Below, one piece after another: positions 9,199 through 17,536 of a DNA stretch of 64,000 nt. The stretch spans positions 186,001-250,000 of the forward strand of contig NZ_NOXS01000030.1 in assembly GCF_002251735.1 (NCBI RefSeq). Direction: 5' to 3'. Below the pieces are notes generated by a model. It did not search any database. It had not been told where the DNA came from and saw nothing but the letters and a program-made list of their open reading frames with translations. Within the stretch, counting starts at the first letter, position 1. Each line of letters opens with the position of its first letter. The DNA comes from Elstera cyanobacteriorum. Its GTDB lineage: Bacteria > Pseudomonadota > Alphaproteobacteria > Elsterales > Elsteraceae. The position numbers were made by a program, and so were the translations under genes.

Positions 9199-10616
9199 CG
9201 CCGACCCCGTTGTTTCGCGTAAAGGGCTTGGAAGGTCTGGCCTTGCGGGGCAGGCATATCGCGCACCCGCGTCCAGCCACCCGCCAGCGGCAGGCTGGTG
9301 AAGCGGCCTTTTTTGCGGGACGCGAGGCTTAACCCCGCCGCCACCGCCCGCGTCAGCCAGCGATAGAGGGTGGGGCGCGTCGCAAAGAACGCCCAAATGC
9401 CGATGCCATAGCGCGTGGCAGCGGGGGACAGCTTTTCTTCCGCCTGCCGCTCGCGCCAATGGCGCATCATTTTCGGCAGCGGAATCTTCATCGGGCAGAC
9501 CTGCTCGCAGCGCCCACAGAAGGTGGAGGCATTGGGCAGATGCCCGGCTTCATCGACGCCGATCAGCGTCGGCGTCAGCACCGATCCCATCGGCCCCGGA
9601 TAGACCCAGCCGTAGGCGTGCCCGCCGACCGCGCCATAGACCGGACAATGGTTCATACAGGCCGAGCAGCGGATGCAGCGCAGCATGTCCTGAAACTCGG
9701 TGCCCAGCATGCCGGAGCGGCCATTGTCCAGCAGCACCACATGATATTGCTCCGGCCCATCCGGGTCTTCTGGGCGGCGCGGGCCGGTGGAGAAGGTGGT
9801 GTAGGAGGAAAACTCCTGCCCCGTCGCCGAGCGCGCCAGCAGGCGCAGCAGCGTCGTCGCATCCTCCAGCGTCGGCACGATCTTCTCCAGGCTGGCGATG
9901 GCGATATGCACCTTCGGCAGCAACTGGGTCAGATCGCCATTGCCCTCGTTGGTCACGATGACGCTGGTGCCGGTTTCGGCGATCAGGAAGTTGGCGCCGG
10001 TGATGCCGACATCGGCGGCGAAATATTTCGCCCGCAGTTCCGCCCGCGCCTCTTCCAGCAGCGCCCGATGCTCGCTAAGCGGGCGGGCCGGATCGAGATG
10101 GGTATGGGATTTGCGGAAAGTTTCCGCCACCTGCTCCGCCGTCAGATGGATCGCCGGGGCGATGATATGGCTCGGCGGTTCCTTGCGAAGCTGGATGATA
10201 TATTCCCCAAGGTCGGTTTCGACCGGGGTGACGCCCTTTTGCTCCAGGAAATCATTCAGGCCGATTTCCTCGGCGATCATCGACTTGCCCTTGGTCACGG
10301 TCTTGGCGTCGACCGAGCGGCAGATGTCGAGAATGATCTGGCGGGCTTCTTCTGCCGTGCGCGCCCAATGGACAACGCCGCCGGAGGCCGTGACCTGCGC
10401 CTCATAGGCTTCCAGATAGAAATCGAGATGGGCGAGCGTATGGTCCTTGATCGCGCGGCCCGTGTCGCGCAACTGGTCCCATTCCGGCACTTTGGCGATG
10501 GTGGCGGCGCGTTTGTTGACGAAGCCACCGCGCATGTTCCCGAGGGCTTTGCGCAGGGTGGCATCGGTCAGCGACTTTTTGGCGTTGGAAACGAAAGCAT
10601 GGCTGGTGGCGTGCAT
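9195..10616 (-). CDS. lutB: Lactate utilization iron-sulfur protein B (LutB)
   Basis: A 473-residue protein with an N-terminal LUD domain (including the GVTGANFLIAETG-like segment ADVGITGANFLIAETGTS) and two ferredoxin-type 4Fe-4S motifs: CIRCSACMNHCPVY and CGRCEQVCPMKIPLPK. The C-terminal ~80 residues form the usual LutB tail. It starts 12 bases after the lutA stop and overlaps lutC by four bases. It is the electron-carrying subunit of the lactate oxidation complex. Confidence 0.93.
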   Translation of the reverse strand: MHATSHAFVSNAKKSLTDATLRKALGNMRGGFVNKRAATIAKVPEWDQLRDTGRAIKDHTLAHLDFYLEAYEAQVTASGGVVHWARTAEEARQIILDICRSVDAKTVTKGKSMIAEEIGLNDFLEQKGVTPVETDLGEYIIQLRKEPPSHIIAPAIHLTAEQVAETFRKSHTHLDPARPLSEHRALLEEARAELRAKYFAADVGITGANFLIAETGTSVIVTNEGNGDLTQLLPKVHIAIASLEKIVPTLEDATTLLRLLARSATGQEFSSYTTFSTGPRRPEDPDGPEQYHVVLLDNGRSGMLGTEFQDMLRCIRCSACMNHCPVYGAVGGHAYGWVYPGPMGSVLTPTLIGVDEAGHLPNASTFCGRCEQVCPMKIPLPKMMRHWRERQAEEKLSPAATRYGIGIWAFFATRPTLYRWLTRAVAAGLSLASRKKGRFTSLPLAGGWTRVRDMPAPQGQTFQALYAKQRGRR

Positions 10617-10628
10617 TCTTCCTCTCCC

Positions 10629-11390
10629 CTAGCGCGGCTCGGCTTCGCCGATGGCGGGGGCGGACAAATCGCCCGCCAGCACTTCGGCAACATGGCGGGC
10701 TTCAATGCGCGATCCCCGGCGCTTCAGCTTGCCCGCCATATTCAGCAGGCAGCCGAGATCGCCCGCCAGCAGCAAATCGGCCCCGGTCTTGTCGATATTA
10801 TCCGTTTTATTCGTGACCATCCGGTCCGAAATGTCGGGGTATTTGATGCAGAAAGTGCCACCGAAACCACAGCAGGTTTCCGCATCCTCCATTTCGGTAA
10901 TGCTGAGACCGTCAACCGTGTTCAGTAGGGCGCGCGGCTGGGCCTTCACCCCCAACTCGCGCAAGCCCGAACAACTATCGTGATAGGTGATCTTCTTGGC
11001 ACAGTGCGCCGGAACCGAAGTCACGCCCATCACATCGGTGAGGAAAGAGATAAGTTCGTAAGTGCGATGGGCGACCCGTTCGGCGGCCAGCTTGGCGGCG
11101 GGATCGTCGGCGAAGAGTTCGGGATAATGGTTGCGGATCATCCCCGCGCAGGAGCCGGAGGGGGCGACCACATAGTCCAGCCCGTCGAACGCTTCGATGA
11201 CCTGATGGGCGATCTGCTTCGTCGTCGCCCGCTCGCCGCTATTGTAAGCGGGCTGGCCGCAGCAGGTTTGTTCCGCCGGAACCACTACCGTGCAGCCCGC
11301 GGCTTCCAAAAGTTTCAACGCCGCAAACCCAACGCTTGGCCGATAGAGATCGACCAGACAGGTCACGAACAACCCGACCCGAGGCGCCAT
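10629..11390 (-). CDS. lutA: Lactate utilization protein A (LutA, CCG-domain Fe-S oxidoreductase)
   Basis: A 253-residue protein with two cysteine-rich CCG domains: EQTCCGQPAYNSGE in the first half and AETCCGFGGTFCIKY in the second, as in heterodisulfide-reductase/GlpC-type subunits. The ATG at 11388-11390 is chosen over an upstream in-frame start because a GGGGGA Shine-Dalgarno precedes it and the protein then begins MAPRVGLFVTCLVD, as in known LutA. It is the first gene of lutABC. Confidence 0.92.
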   Translation of the reverse strand: MAPRVGLFVTCLVDLYRPSVGFAALKLLEAAGCTVVVPAEQTCCGQPAYNSGERATTKQIAHQVIEAFDGLDYVVAPSGSCAGMIRNHYPELFADDPAAKLAAERVAHRTYELISFLTDVMGVTSVPAHCAKKITYHDSCSGLRELGVKAQPRALLNTVDGLSITEMEDAETCCGFGGTFCIKYPDISDRMVTNKTDNIDKTGADLLLAGDLGCLLNMAGKLKRRGSRIEARHVAEVLAGDLSAPAIGEAEPR

Positions 11391-11497
11391 CGCGTCCCCC
11401 CTTCCCAACGAACCCCAAAACACCCAGCGCGTGGCCGCCTGTCCCCGGCAGCCTTCGCGCGCCCGAGTTTGGGGGGGAAGCGCGACGGCGGCAAGGG

Positions 11498-11512
11498 GAT
11501 TGTCGGACAATC
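11498..11512. promoter_or_regulatory. GntR/FadR-subfamily operator-like palindrome upstream of lutA
   Basis: GATTGTC-G-GACAATC is a perfect 7-1-7 palindrome. Its core TTGTCGGACAA matches exactly the TNGTNNNACNA consensus of FadR-subfamily GntR regulators such as LldR and PdhR. It sits 108 bp upstream of the lutA start and touches the stop codon of the flavin oxidase gene. No GntR gene is in the window. Confidence 0.65.
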
Positions 11513-13658
11513 AGACCGATAAAGCCGCCTCCGGGTGCCGTGCCTCAGCGCTATCGGTCTCGGTCGCATAGGGGGGGGCTGGGCGCCAATCTTCAATTTC
11601 GGGATAGGCGTTGACCATCGGATAGTCGCAAAAGACCGTCGGCCAATCGGCCTGCGGCACCGTGTTCTTGACGATATGGAGTACCGTATCGATTGCCCGG
11701 GTCATCGCCGGTTCGATCCATCCGCCTTCTAGTGAGGCGAATTCGCCCGCAAAATAAAGTTTCTTGCTGCGCGAATGATTTTGATTCCACGTCAACTGGG
11801 CGTAATTCCAATCAAAACTGCCCGCCCGATAGAGTTTCGCGCAGCTTCGATACAGCGGCTGTCGTTCCCACTGCCAAACTAACGGCGCGGCTGATTGATC
11901 AACAAAGCTCGACATCGCGGGCAGTCCGCTGCGCTGCAGAAGCGCGTCTAAGCGGGCCAGCGCCCGCGCGGCAAGCGTTTTATCGTCGGGATATTCACTT
12001 TCCGACGCCAGTTTGTTGGAATCATCCTCCCAGGTATAGGAGCAAAGCAAGACGCCCGGGTCGCCGCTGGGGCTGCCGTCGGGCTTGCGGTCGACGGCAT
12101 AACCATAGACATCCCGTAAAAACGTATCGGTCACGATCACCTGCGGAATGGCGCTTTCTTCCCAAAACCGCGCTTTCAGTTTGAAGAAGATTTTGCTGGA
12201 CGTGATGTTGTGGGACATTTTGATGCCCTTCCAACTCGTCATCGGCGGCCAGTAGTTATTTCCGGCGCTGGGGGAGACAAAGATATTTTCCAGAAAACCC
12301 GTCCCAAACCCAGTGTTCATCTGGAGAGACCAACCCGGCGCCGTCACGACGAGATGATCGTAACGGGCGGTTTCGCCAGTTTCTGTCGTTAGAAGATACT
12401 GATTGTCGAACCAATCGATATAGCGGATGCGGGTTCCCGTCATCAGTGACCGCCCCACCCCATCGGGATTGAAGGGGGTCAGTTGTTGATAAAACGACTG
12501 GCCGTTTTCTGGCCCCCGGCAGGTCACCGGCTGAAACAGATGCATCGCCGGGATGGCCGAAACCCCGGCCAGCAGGGGCATATCGAAATGCCGCCCCAGG
12601 GAATCGCTGCAATAGCCGTATTGACGGGCCGATTTCGGCAGCGGTAAGGCGTCGGCAATCGACTGGGAAATGTGGCCGAGCAGCTTATGCTGTGTTGCAA
12701 ACCCGAAAATCAGCGTGCGAATCGGGTAGAGGGCGGCAACGTCGAAGAAAGCACCCCAACTGCCGTCCCCCGTGCCAATTGTGTAGAAAAGCTCCATTTC
12801 GGCGGGCGTCAATCCCAGGCCGCCGAAGTCACCCGCCGCATTGTCGGCCTTGTGACGGGAATCGGTCGTGCCATCGATCCGGTAGTATTGCTTGCGGGGC
12901 AGGAGGGCGACATCCCGGAAGGTGCGGAACTCGTAAACCTGCATAATCCGCCGCCAATAGTCGCGCCAATCAGCGCTTGCCCCATAGGCGGGGGCCACCC
13001 ATTCCCGCATGTTGTGTGCCCAGGCCGTCCAAGCGGCATGCACCGCCTGCAATCCTGCCGTGGGCGGTTTTGGCGCGTCGGGGGTCGGTGCCCAGGTCAA
13101 TAGGCCCTGAAAAACCTGATCCTCAATCGCTGGACCGAAGCCTTCGTTGATATAGATCCCCGTCCGGGTGCCAACGCTGCCAGGATTGGGGAAATCTTGA
13201 TACTGCTGCCCATAGAGCGCGACGAAATAATGGGCAAGGCTATTGCACTCGGTCGTCCCATCCTCCGGTAAAAAGAAGGGGATGCGCATTGCGCCCAATT
13301 CATAGGGCGTCCAACTGCCAAGCGCGCGACCAGATTTTGTTTCCGGCATCACAGGGTAGGCCCGACCGCCGATTCGGGGTTCTGCCTCGAACAGGGCGAT
13401 ATTTTCATACCCGCAGCGCAAAAGTTCACGGGCGACCGTTAGCCCCGCATATCCGGCCCCAATAATCGCAATCCGCTGGCGGGCTGCCGCTGTTCCCCGA
13501 ACATCGGCAATACCGGTGGCCGCGCATCGGTGCAATAGATTGGCATAATGATAGGGGATATCGGCAGGGTTCGGCCAATGCGGCTGCCATGGCGCCGTCG
13601 GCGGTGAGACGCGCTCAGAAAGTTTCGTAAAACTCGTCGCTTTTTCAACCGATGACAT
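11511..13658 (-). CDS. Large flavin-dependent amine/amino-acid oxidase
   Basis: A 715-residue FAD enzyme of the flavin monoamine oxidase superfamily. The dinucleotide-binding motif IAIIGAGYAGLTVARELL (residues ~64-81) is followed by EAEPRIGGRAYP. The C-terminal FAD-contact segment LYFAGEFASLEGGWIEPAM is present. Its length and unusual central insert resemble tryptophan 2-monooxygenase or L-amino-acid oxidases more than MAO. No Tat or Sec signal is visible, so it is probably cytoplasmic. An AAAGG lies about 8 bases before the ATG. It is co-oriented with lutABC, 120 bp upstream. Substrate is unknown. Confidence 0.82.
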   Translation of the reverse strand: MSSVEKATSFTKLSERVSPPTAPWQPHWPNPADIPYHYANLLHRCAATGIADVRGTAAARQRIAIIGAGYAGLTVARELLRCGYENIALFEAEPRIGGRAYPVMPETKSGRALGSWTPYELGAMRIPFFLPEDGTTECNSLAHYFVALYGQQYQDFPNPGSVGTRTGIYINEGFGPAIEDQVFQGLLTWAPTPDAPKPPTAGLQAVHAAWTAWAHNMREWVAPAYGASADWRDYWRRIMQVYEFRTFRDVALLPRKQYYRIDGTTDSRHKADNAAGDFGGLGLTPAEMELFYTIGTGDGSWGAFFDVAALYPIRTLIFGFATQHKLLGHISQSIADALPLPKSARQYGYCSDSLGRHFDMPLLAGVSAIPAMHLFQPVTCRGPENGQSFYQQLTPFNPDGVGRSLMTGTRIRYIDWFDNQYLLTTETGETARYDHLVVTAPGWSLQMNTGFGTGFLENIFVSPSAGNNYWPPMTSWKGIKMSHNITSSKIFFKLKARFWEESAIPQVIVTDTFLRDVYGYAVDRKPDGSPSGDPGVLLCSYTWEDDSNKLASESEYPDDKTLAARALARLDALLQRSGLPAMSSFVDQSAAPLVWQWERQPLYRSCAKLYRAGSFDWNYAQLTWNQNHSRSKKLYFAGEFASLEGGWIEPAMTRAIDTVLHIVKNTVPQADWPTVFCDYPMVNAYPEIEDWRPAPPYATETDSAEARHPEAALSV

Positions 13659-13832
13659 CAGGAAACCTTTCTTGGATAAGGTTCTAAAAGAAGTTTCCTG
13701 CCTCTATCACGCTTTAGGGTATGAGGGGGCTGAATCTTCAATTTGTAATAAATATGCTCAGTCACAGCGTGTCAGCCAGGCGGATGGAATTTCCCTTGCA
13801 CGCCTCAATCGTTTCCGCTATCGGATATATCC

Positions 13833-13875
13833 GCCCTCGGAAACATCCCCCTTCTTTTCTCCGGGGGCGCTTTTT
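13833..13875 (+). terminator. Possible attenuator hairpin before small ORF
   Basis: GCCCTCGG (13833-13840) can pair with CCGGGGGC (13861-13868) with one T-G wobble and a 20-base loop; GC then TTTTT follows. No plus-strand gene lies upstream, so it may act as an attenuator for the small ORF starting at 13904. Confidence 0.35.
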
Positions 13876-13903
13876 CCCGTTTCTCCAACCGAAAGCCTCA
13901 GCC

Positions 13904-14116
13904 ATGAATTCCCTCTGGGCGACCCTGTCGGCCCGGTGGTTGCGGGCCTATCGGCCCGTTCCCGCCCCCCCGTCCGCCCCGCGCCTCTCGGTCGCGGACC
14001 TCTCCCCGGCCCTGCGCCGGGATCTGAACCTCGGCGATTCTTTGCCGGGGGAGGATGATTTTTCCTTGCGTCCATCCATCCGCACGCGGATGATATCCCC
14101 GTTCGCAGGCTTCTAA
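13904..14116 (+). CDS. Possible small protein, 70 residues, resembling DUF1127-type proteins
   Basis: An ATG-initiated frame of 70 residues (MNSLWATLSARWLRAYRPVP...). The middle part LSVADLSPALRRDLNLGDSL recalls the L-x-D-I-G-L core of short alphaproteobacterial DUF1127 proteins, but the match is weak. The Shine-Dalgarno is poor (GAAAG about 10 bases upstream). A terminator-like hairpin precedes it. It could be a real stress-type small protein or chance coding. No neighbour suggests a function. Confidence 0.4.
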   Translation: MNSLWATLSARWLRAYRPVPAPPSAPRLSVADLSPALRRDLNLGDSLPGEDDFSLRPSIRTRMISPFAGF

Positions 14117-14163
14117 CCCACCCCTGCGGCATCAGCTTCTCTACGCGAGAAAGGATTAAACCC

Positions 14164-14316
14164 ATGATCAATCAGACCCGCGCCTGCCGATCGACGCAGG
14201 CATTCCCCGTATCCCACGGCACCTTCTGCCGAAAGAACATTTCTGACCTTTGTCAAAGCTCTCTGATACCGCAGGTGTCCCATGCCGCTGTTCCTCTCTG
14301 TCCCTCGGGGACCTAA
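14164..14316 (+). CDS. Possible small ORF, 50 residues, with good Shine-Dalgarno
   Basis: Fifty codons (MINQTRACRSTQAFPVSHGT...) start 8 bases after AAAGGA, one of the better ribosome-binding sites here. The product has three Cys in its first 30 residues and no recognised domain. It overlaps the next small frame (14282) by 35 bases. It may be a leader peptide rather than a stable protein. Existence is uncertain. Confidence 0.28.
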   Translation: MINQTRACRSTQAFPVSHGTFCRKNISDLCQSSLIPQVSHAAVPLCPSGT

Positions 14317-14509
14317 GCTTTACGTTGAATTTGCCCGTTGGTCGGTGCCCACCGGCGCGTTGCGCTGGGCCGAGATGCGCCGCGAAAACCGGGAGGTTTT
14401 GATATGGTTCGGACGGTTACACATTATCTATACGCCCCCGCGCTGGCTGCCGGGGCTGTCTGCCGGACTGGGGCGGGCCGCTGATGCCCCCGCAGGTTGC
14501 CCTGGCTGA
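14282..14509 (+). CDS. Possible small hypothetical protein, 75 residues
   Basis: A 75-codon frame (MPLFLSVPRGPKLYVEFARW...) with an AGG about 7 bases before the ATG and an amino-acid mix that looks protein-like (FARWSVPTGALRWAEMRREN). Its last 26 bases overlap the start of the MarR gene, suggesting coupling if real. No family is recognised. Confidence 0.35.
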   Translation: MPLFLSVPRGPKLYVEFARWSVPTGALRWAEMRRENREVLIWFGRLHIIYTPPRWLPGLSAGLGRAADAPAGCPG

Positions 14510-14990
14510 CGTGGCCGCGATTGAAACTGGGATGAGCGCGACTGCCGCGCAGGCGCCTCTCCCGGCTGAAGGGTCCGACAGCGCCGATATGGCGCTGTCC
14601 ACCCTGATTCGCGTCCTTGAAGAATTCCGTACCCTCGACCCGGACCTTCCCATTCAGTACGCCCTGTCGTTTCTGACGCTCGCGCAGAACGAAGGGCTGT
14701 CGATGGGCGAGCTGGCGCAACGGCTCGCCATCGCGCAATCCTCCGCCTCGCGCAATATTGCCGCTTTGTCGGAATGGCATTCCTTCGGCAAGCCCGGCCT
14801 TGGCCTTGTCGAAGCGCGCGAAGACCCGCGTGAGCGGCGGCGCAAGCTGGTCAGCCTGACCGGCAAGGGCCGCGCCTTCCTGCATCGGCTGACCGCTTTG
14901 ATGGTCGGCCATCGCATCGCCGATCCGACAACCCCGGTAGCAGTCCCCGCCGCACCGGGCCTCGACGCGCGAACGGCGGCAGCGGTGTAA
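14484..14990 (+). CDS. MarR family winged-helix regulator
   Basis: A 168-residue protein with a MarR-like DNA-binding domain: ALSFLTLAQNEGLSMGELAQ, then the recognition helix AIAQSSASRNIAALSEW, then a wing with EDPRERRRKLVSLTGKGRAF (residues ~108-127). An alternative ATG at 14532 would drop the first 16 residues. The longer form is kept because GGGGCGGG precedes it. Target and ligand are unknown. It ends in a clear terminator. Confidence 0.8.
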   Translation: MPPQVALADVAAIETGMSATAAQAPLPAEGSDSADMALSTLIRVLEEFRTLDPDLPIQYALSFLTLAQNEGLSMGELAQRLAIAQSSASRNIAALSEWHSFGKPGLGLVEAREDPRERRRKLVSLTGKGRAFLHRLTALMVGHRIADPTTPVAVPAAPGLDARTAAAV

Positions 14991-14998
14991 AAACACGG

Positions 14999-15025
14999 CA
15001 CCCCGCTTCGGCGGGGTGTTTTGTT
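14999..15025 (+). terminator. Intrinsic terminator of marR-like gene
   Basis: An 8-bp stem CACCCCGC (14999-15006) with GCGGGGTG (15011-15018), a stable TTCG tetraloop, then TTTTGTTT. Confidence 0.9.
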
Positions 15026-15130
15026 TCACGAGAAGCCTCTTTCCCCCCTCAGTCCCTATGCTATAGTCGCGCCACTTTTCCGCTGCGGCTGCGGCCTGCC
15101 GGATGACCGAAGGATTGAAGACTCATCGCC

Positions 15131-16252
15131 ATGAAACTGACGATTGATCGTGCCGCCCTGCTCAAAAGCCTCGCCCATGTGCAAAGCGTCGTTGAGCGCC
15201 GCAATACGATCCCAATCCTGTCCAATATCCTGATCGAAGCCCAGGATGGCGATAGCGTTTCGCTGACCGCGACGGATATGGACCTTGATATGGTCGACCG
15301 GGTGACCTGCTCGGTCAGCCTGCCCGGCTCCGTGACGGCGCCCGCCCATACGCTCTACGACATCGTGCGCAAGCTGCCCGACGGCGCCTCGGTCGAACTG
15401 ACGTCGGAGCCGGAGAAGGAACGGGTGACAGTGCGCGCCGGGCGCTCCACCTTCACGCTGCCGTCGCTGCCGACCGCCGATTTCCCCAGCCTTGCGTCGG
15501 ACGATCTGCCGCATAATTTCGTGCTTTCGGGCGGCGACCTGAAGGCGCTGATCGACCGCACCAGCTTTGCAATTTCGACCGAAGAAACCCGCTACTATCT
15601 GAACGGTATCTACGTTCACGCGACCAATCAGCCCAGCGGCCCGGTGCTGCGCGGCGTCGCCACCGACGGCCACCGCCTCGCCCGCGTCGAACTGCCGCTG
15701 CCGAAGGGCGCGGAAAGCATTCCCGGCGTCATCCTGCCGCGCAAAATGGTGCTGGAGCTGCGCAAGCTGCTGGACGAAGCCGATGGCGCCGTGAGCATTG
15801 GCCTGTCGGAAACCCGCATCCGCCTAGCCTTCGGCGCGATCATCCTGTCTTCCAAGCTGATCGACGGCACCTTCCCGGATTACGAGCGGGTCATCCCGAC
15901 CGGGAACGACAAGGTGCTGGAGCTGAATTGCGATAGTTTCGCCGAAGCCGTGGACCGCGTCGCTACCATCTCCACCGAAAAAAGCCGCGCCATTAAGATC
16001 GCCCTCGGCAGCAATACGCTGACCCTGACGGCGAACAGCCCGGAAGCGGGTAGCGCGACGGAAGAGTTGGAAGTCTCCTACACCTCCAGCGGCTTCGAGA
16101 TTGGCTTCAACTCCCGCTATCTGCTCGACATTCTAAAGCAGGTTCAGGGCGACGTCGCGCAATTCATTATGGCCGATGCCGCCTCCCCCACCGTCGTGCG
16201 CGACCGGGCGGATGGCAGCGCCATTTACGTGCTGATGCCGATGCGGGTGTGA
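15131..16252 (+). CDS. dnaN: DNA polymerase III beta subunit (sliding clamp)
   Basis: A 373-residue protein beginning MKLTIDRAALLKSLAHVQSV, the typical DnaN start. It has the three-domain clamp length, the NIPILSNILIEA-like region (NTIPILSNILIEA) and the conserved C-terminal VLMPMRV. It forms the dimeric ring that tethers polymerase III to DNA. recF overlaps its end (GTGA). dnaA, the usual upstream neighbour, is absent. Confidence 0.97.
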   Translation: MKLTIDRAALLKSLAHVQSVVERRNTIPILSNILIEAQDGDSVSLTATDMDLDMVDRVTCSVSLPGSVTAPAHTLYDIVRKLPDGASVELTSEPEKERVTVRAGRSTFTLPSLPTADFPSLASDDLPHNFVLSGGDLKALIDRTSFAISTEETRYYLNGIYVHATNQPSGPVLRGVATDGHRLARVELPLPKGAESIPGVILPRKMVLELRKLLDEADGAVSIGLSETRIRLAFGAIILSSKLIDGTFPDYERVIPTGNDKVLELNCDSFAEAVDRVATISTEKSRAIKIALGSNTLTLTANSPEAGSATEELEVSYTSSGFEIGFNSRYLLDILKQVQGDVAQFIMADAASPTVVRDRADGSAIYVLMPMRV

Positions 16253-17367
16253 GCCTGACGCCGCACCCCCTCCCGGCGCTTAGCCGGGTGCGTCTTCAGA
16301 ATTTCCGCAGTCACGCCGCGCTCGACCTTCCGGTTTCGGGCGCGTGTGTGATTCTGACCGGCGATAATGGCGTCGGTAAAACCAATCTGCTCGAAGCCTT
16401 GTCCTTCCTGGCGCCCGGACGCGGGTTCCGCCGGGCATCGCTCTCGGATATCGACCGCCAGGGCGGGCCGGGCGGCTGGTCGATGCAGGTGGACCTCAAC
16501 CTGCCCCACGGCCCCGTCAGCCTCGCGACGGGCCGCGTGCCCGCCCAAGGGGAGCGGCGGCAAATCCGCATCGACGGCGAACCCGCCAAAAGCCAAGGCG
16601 CGCTGTCGGACCTGCTCGTCGTCGGCTGGCTCACCCCCGTGATGGACCGGCTGTTTCAGGAGGGCGCCAGCGGGCGACGGCGCTTTCTCGACCGGATGGT
16701 GCACGGCTTCCTGCCCGATCACCTTCAGCACCTCAGCCGCTACGAAGCCGCCCAACGCGACCGGCTGAAGCTGCTGCGCGACGGCGAGGACGGCAAGCGC
16801 CCCGATCCCCATTGGCTGACCGCGCTCGAAGAGACGATGGCGCGCGACGGCACCGCCATTGCCGCCGCCCGGCGCGATATTAGCCAGCGCCTCGGCCTCG
16901 CCGTCGCCGCCGGGGTTGGGCCGTTTCCCGCCGCCGATCTCGCCGTGACCGGCTTGCTCGAAGCCGCCCTGGCGGAGAAGCCCGCGCTGGCGGTGGAGGA
17001 AGACTTCCGCCGGACTCTGCGCCAAACCCGTCCGCGCGACGCCGCCGCTGGCACCACCACCGAAGGCCCACACCGTAGCGATTGGCAGATCGTCCATCGC
17101 GGCAAGCACATGCCCGCCGCCCTCTGTTCGACCGGCGAACAAAAGGCCCTGCTGATCGCCCTACTATTGGCCAATGCCCGGCTGATCAGGTCCGCGCGGG
17201 GTGCCCCGCCGCTGCTGCTGCTCGATGAAGTCGCCGCCCATCTCGACCCCAGCAAGCGCGAAGCCCTGGCCGCAGAGCTTTTCTCCCTCGGCGGGCAAAG
17301 CTGGCTGACCGGGACGGAGCCGGGGTTGTTCGAGGCGTTCGGGGATGGGATGCGCGTGGCGCTGTAA
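16249..17367 (+). CDS. recF: DNA replication/repair protein RecF
   Basis: A 372-residue SMC-like ATPase. Walker A is GDNGVGKTN (residues 38-46). The ABC signature STGEQKALLIALLLANA and Walker B PLLLLDEVAAHLD lie near the C-terminus, in the usual RecF arrangement. It starts with GTG inside the dnaN stop. It loads RecA at gapped DNA with RecO and RecR. gyrB, which often follows recF, lies 15 kb away in the opposite orientation. Confidence 0.96.
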   Translation: MSLTPHPLPALSRVRLQNFRSHAALDLPVSGACVILTGDNGVGKTNLLEALSFLAPGRGFRRASLSDIDRQGGPGGWSMQVDLNLPHGPVSLATGRVPAQGERRQIRIDGEPAKSQGALSDLLVVGWLTPVMDRLFQEGASGRRRFLDRMVHGFLPDHLQHLSRYEAAQRDRLKLLRDGEDGKRPDPHWLTALEETMARDGTAIAAARRDISQRLGLAVAAGVGPFPAADLAVTGLLEAALAEKPALAVEEDFRRTLRQTRPRDAAAGTTTEGPHRSDWQIVHRGKHMPAALCSTGEQKALLIALLLANARLIRSARGAPPLLLLDEVAAHLDPSKREALAAELFSLGGQSWLTGTEPGLFEAFGDGMRVAL

Positions 17368-17526
17368 GCAGGGGCGCTGCCCCTGCACCCTGCTCAAGGG
17401 GCAACCGCCCCTTGAGAATCCGGGACTGCTCAATCAAGGCGTAAAACTGACGCCCGAATAGCCCAATCAGAAAATAGGATCGCCAAGGGGCAAGCCCCTT
17501 GGCCAGGGGTTCAGGGACAGAGTCCC
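17368..17526. repeat. Cluster of four GC-rich hairpins in recF/dehydratase intergenic space
   Basis: Four perfect inverted repeats occupy the convergent gap: GCAGGGGC/GCCCCTGC (17368-17386), CTCAAGGGGC/GCCCCTTGAG (17393-17416), GCCAAGGGGC/GCCCCTTGGC (17482-17503) and GGGAC/GTCCC (17514-17526). The second and third share AAGGGGC/GCCCCTT. None has a good T-run. It looks like a modular intergenic palindromic element rather than simple terminators. Confidence 0.6.
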
Positions 17527-17536
17527 CGACGAAGCC

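Noticed and set aside
13672-14058. A 128-codon plus-strand frame after the flavin oxidase start
   Set aside because: It is proline and arginine rich in its second half and overlaps the better candidate at 13904 in another frame.
17368-17386. Terminator of recF
   Set aside because: The hairpin follows the stop directly but has no T-run and belongs to a larger repeat cluster.
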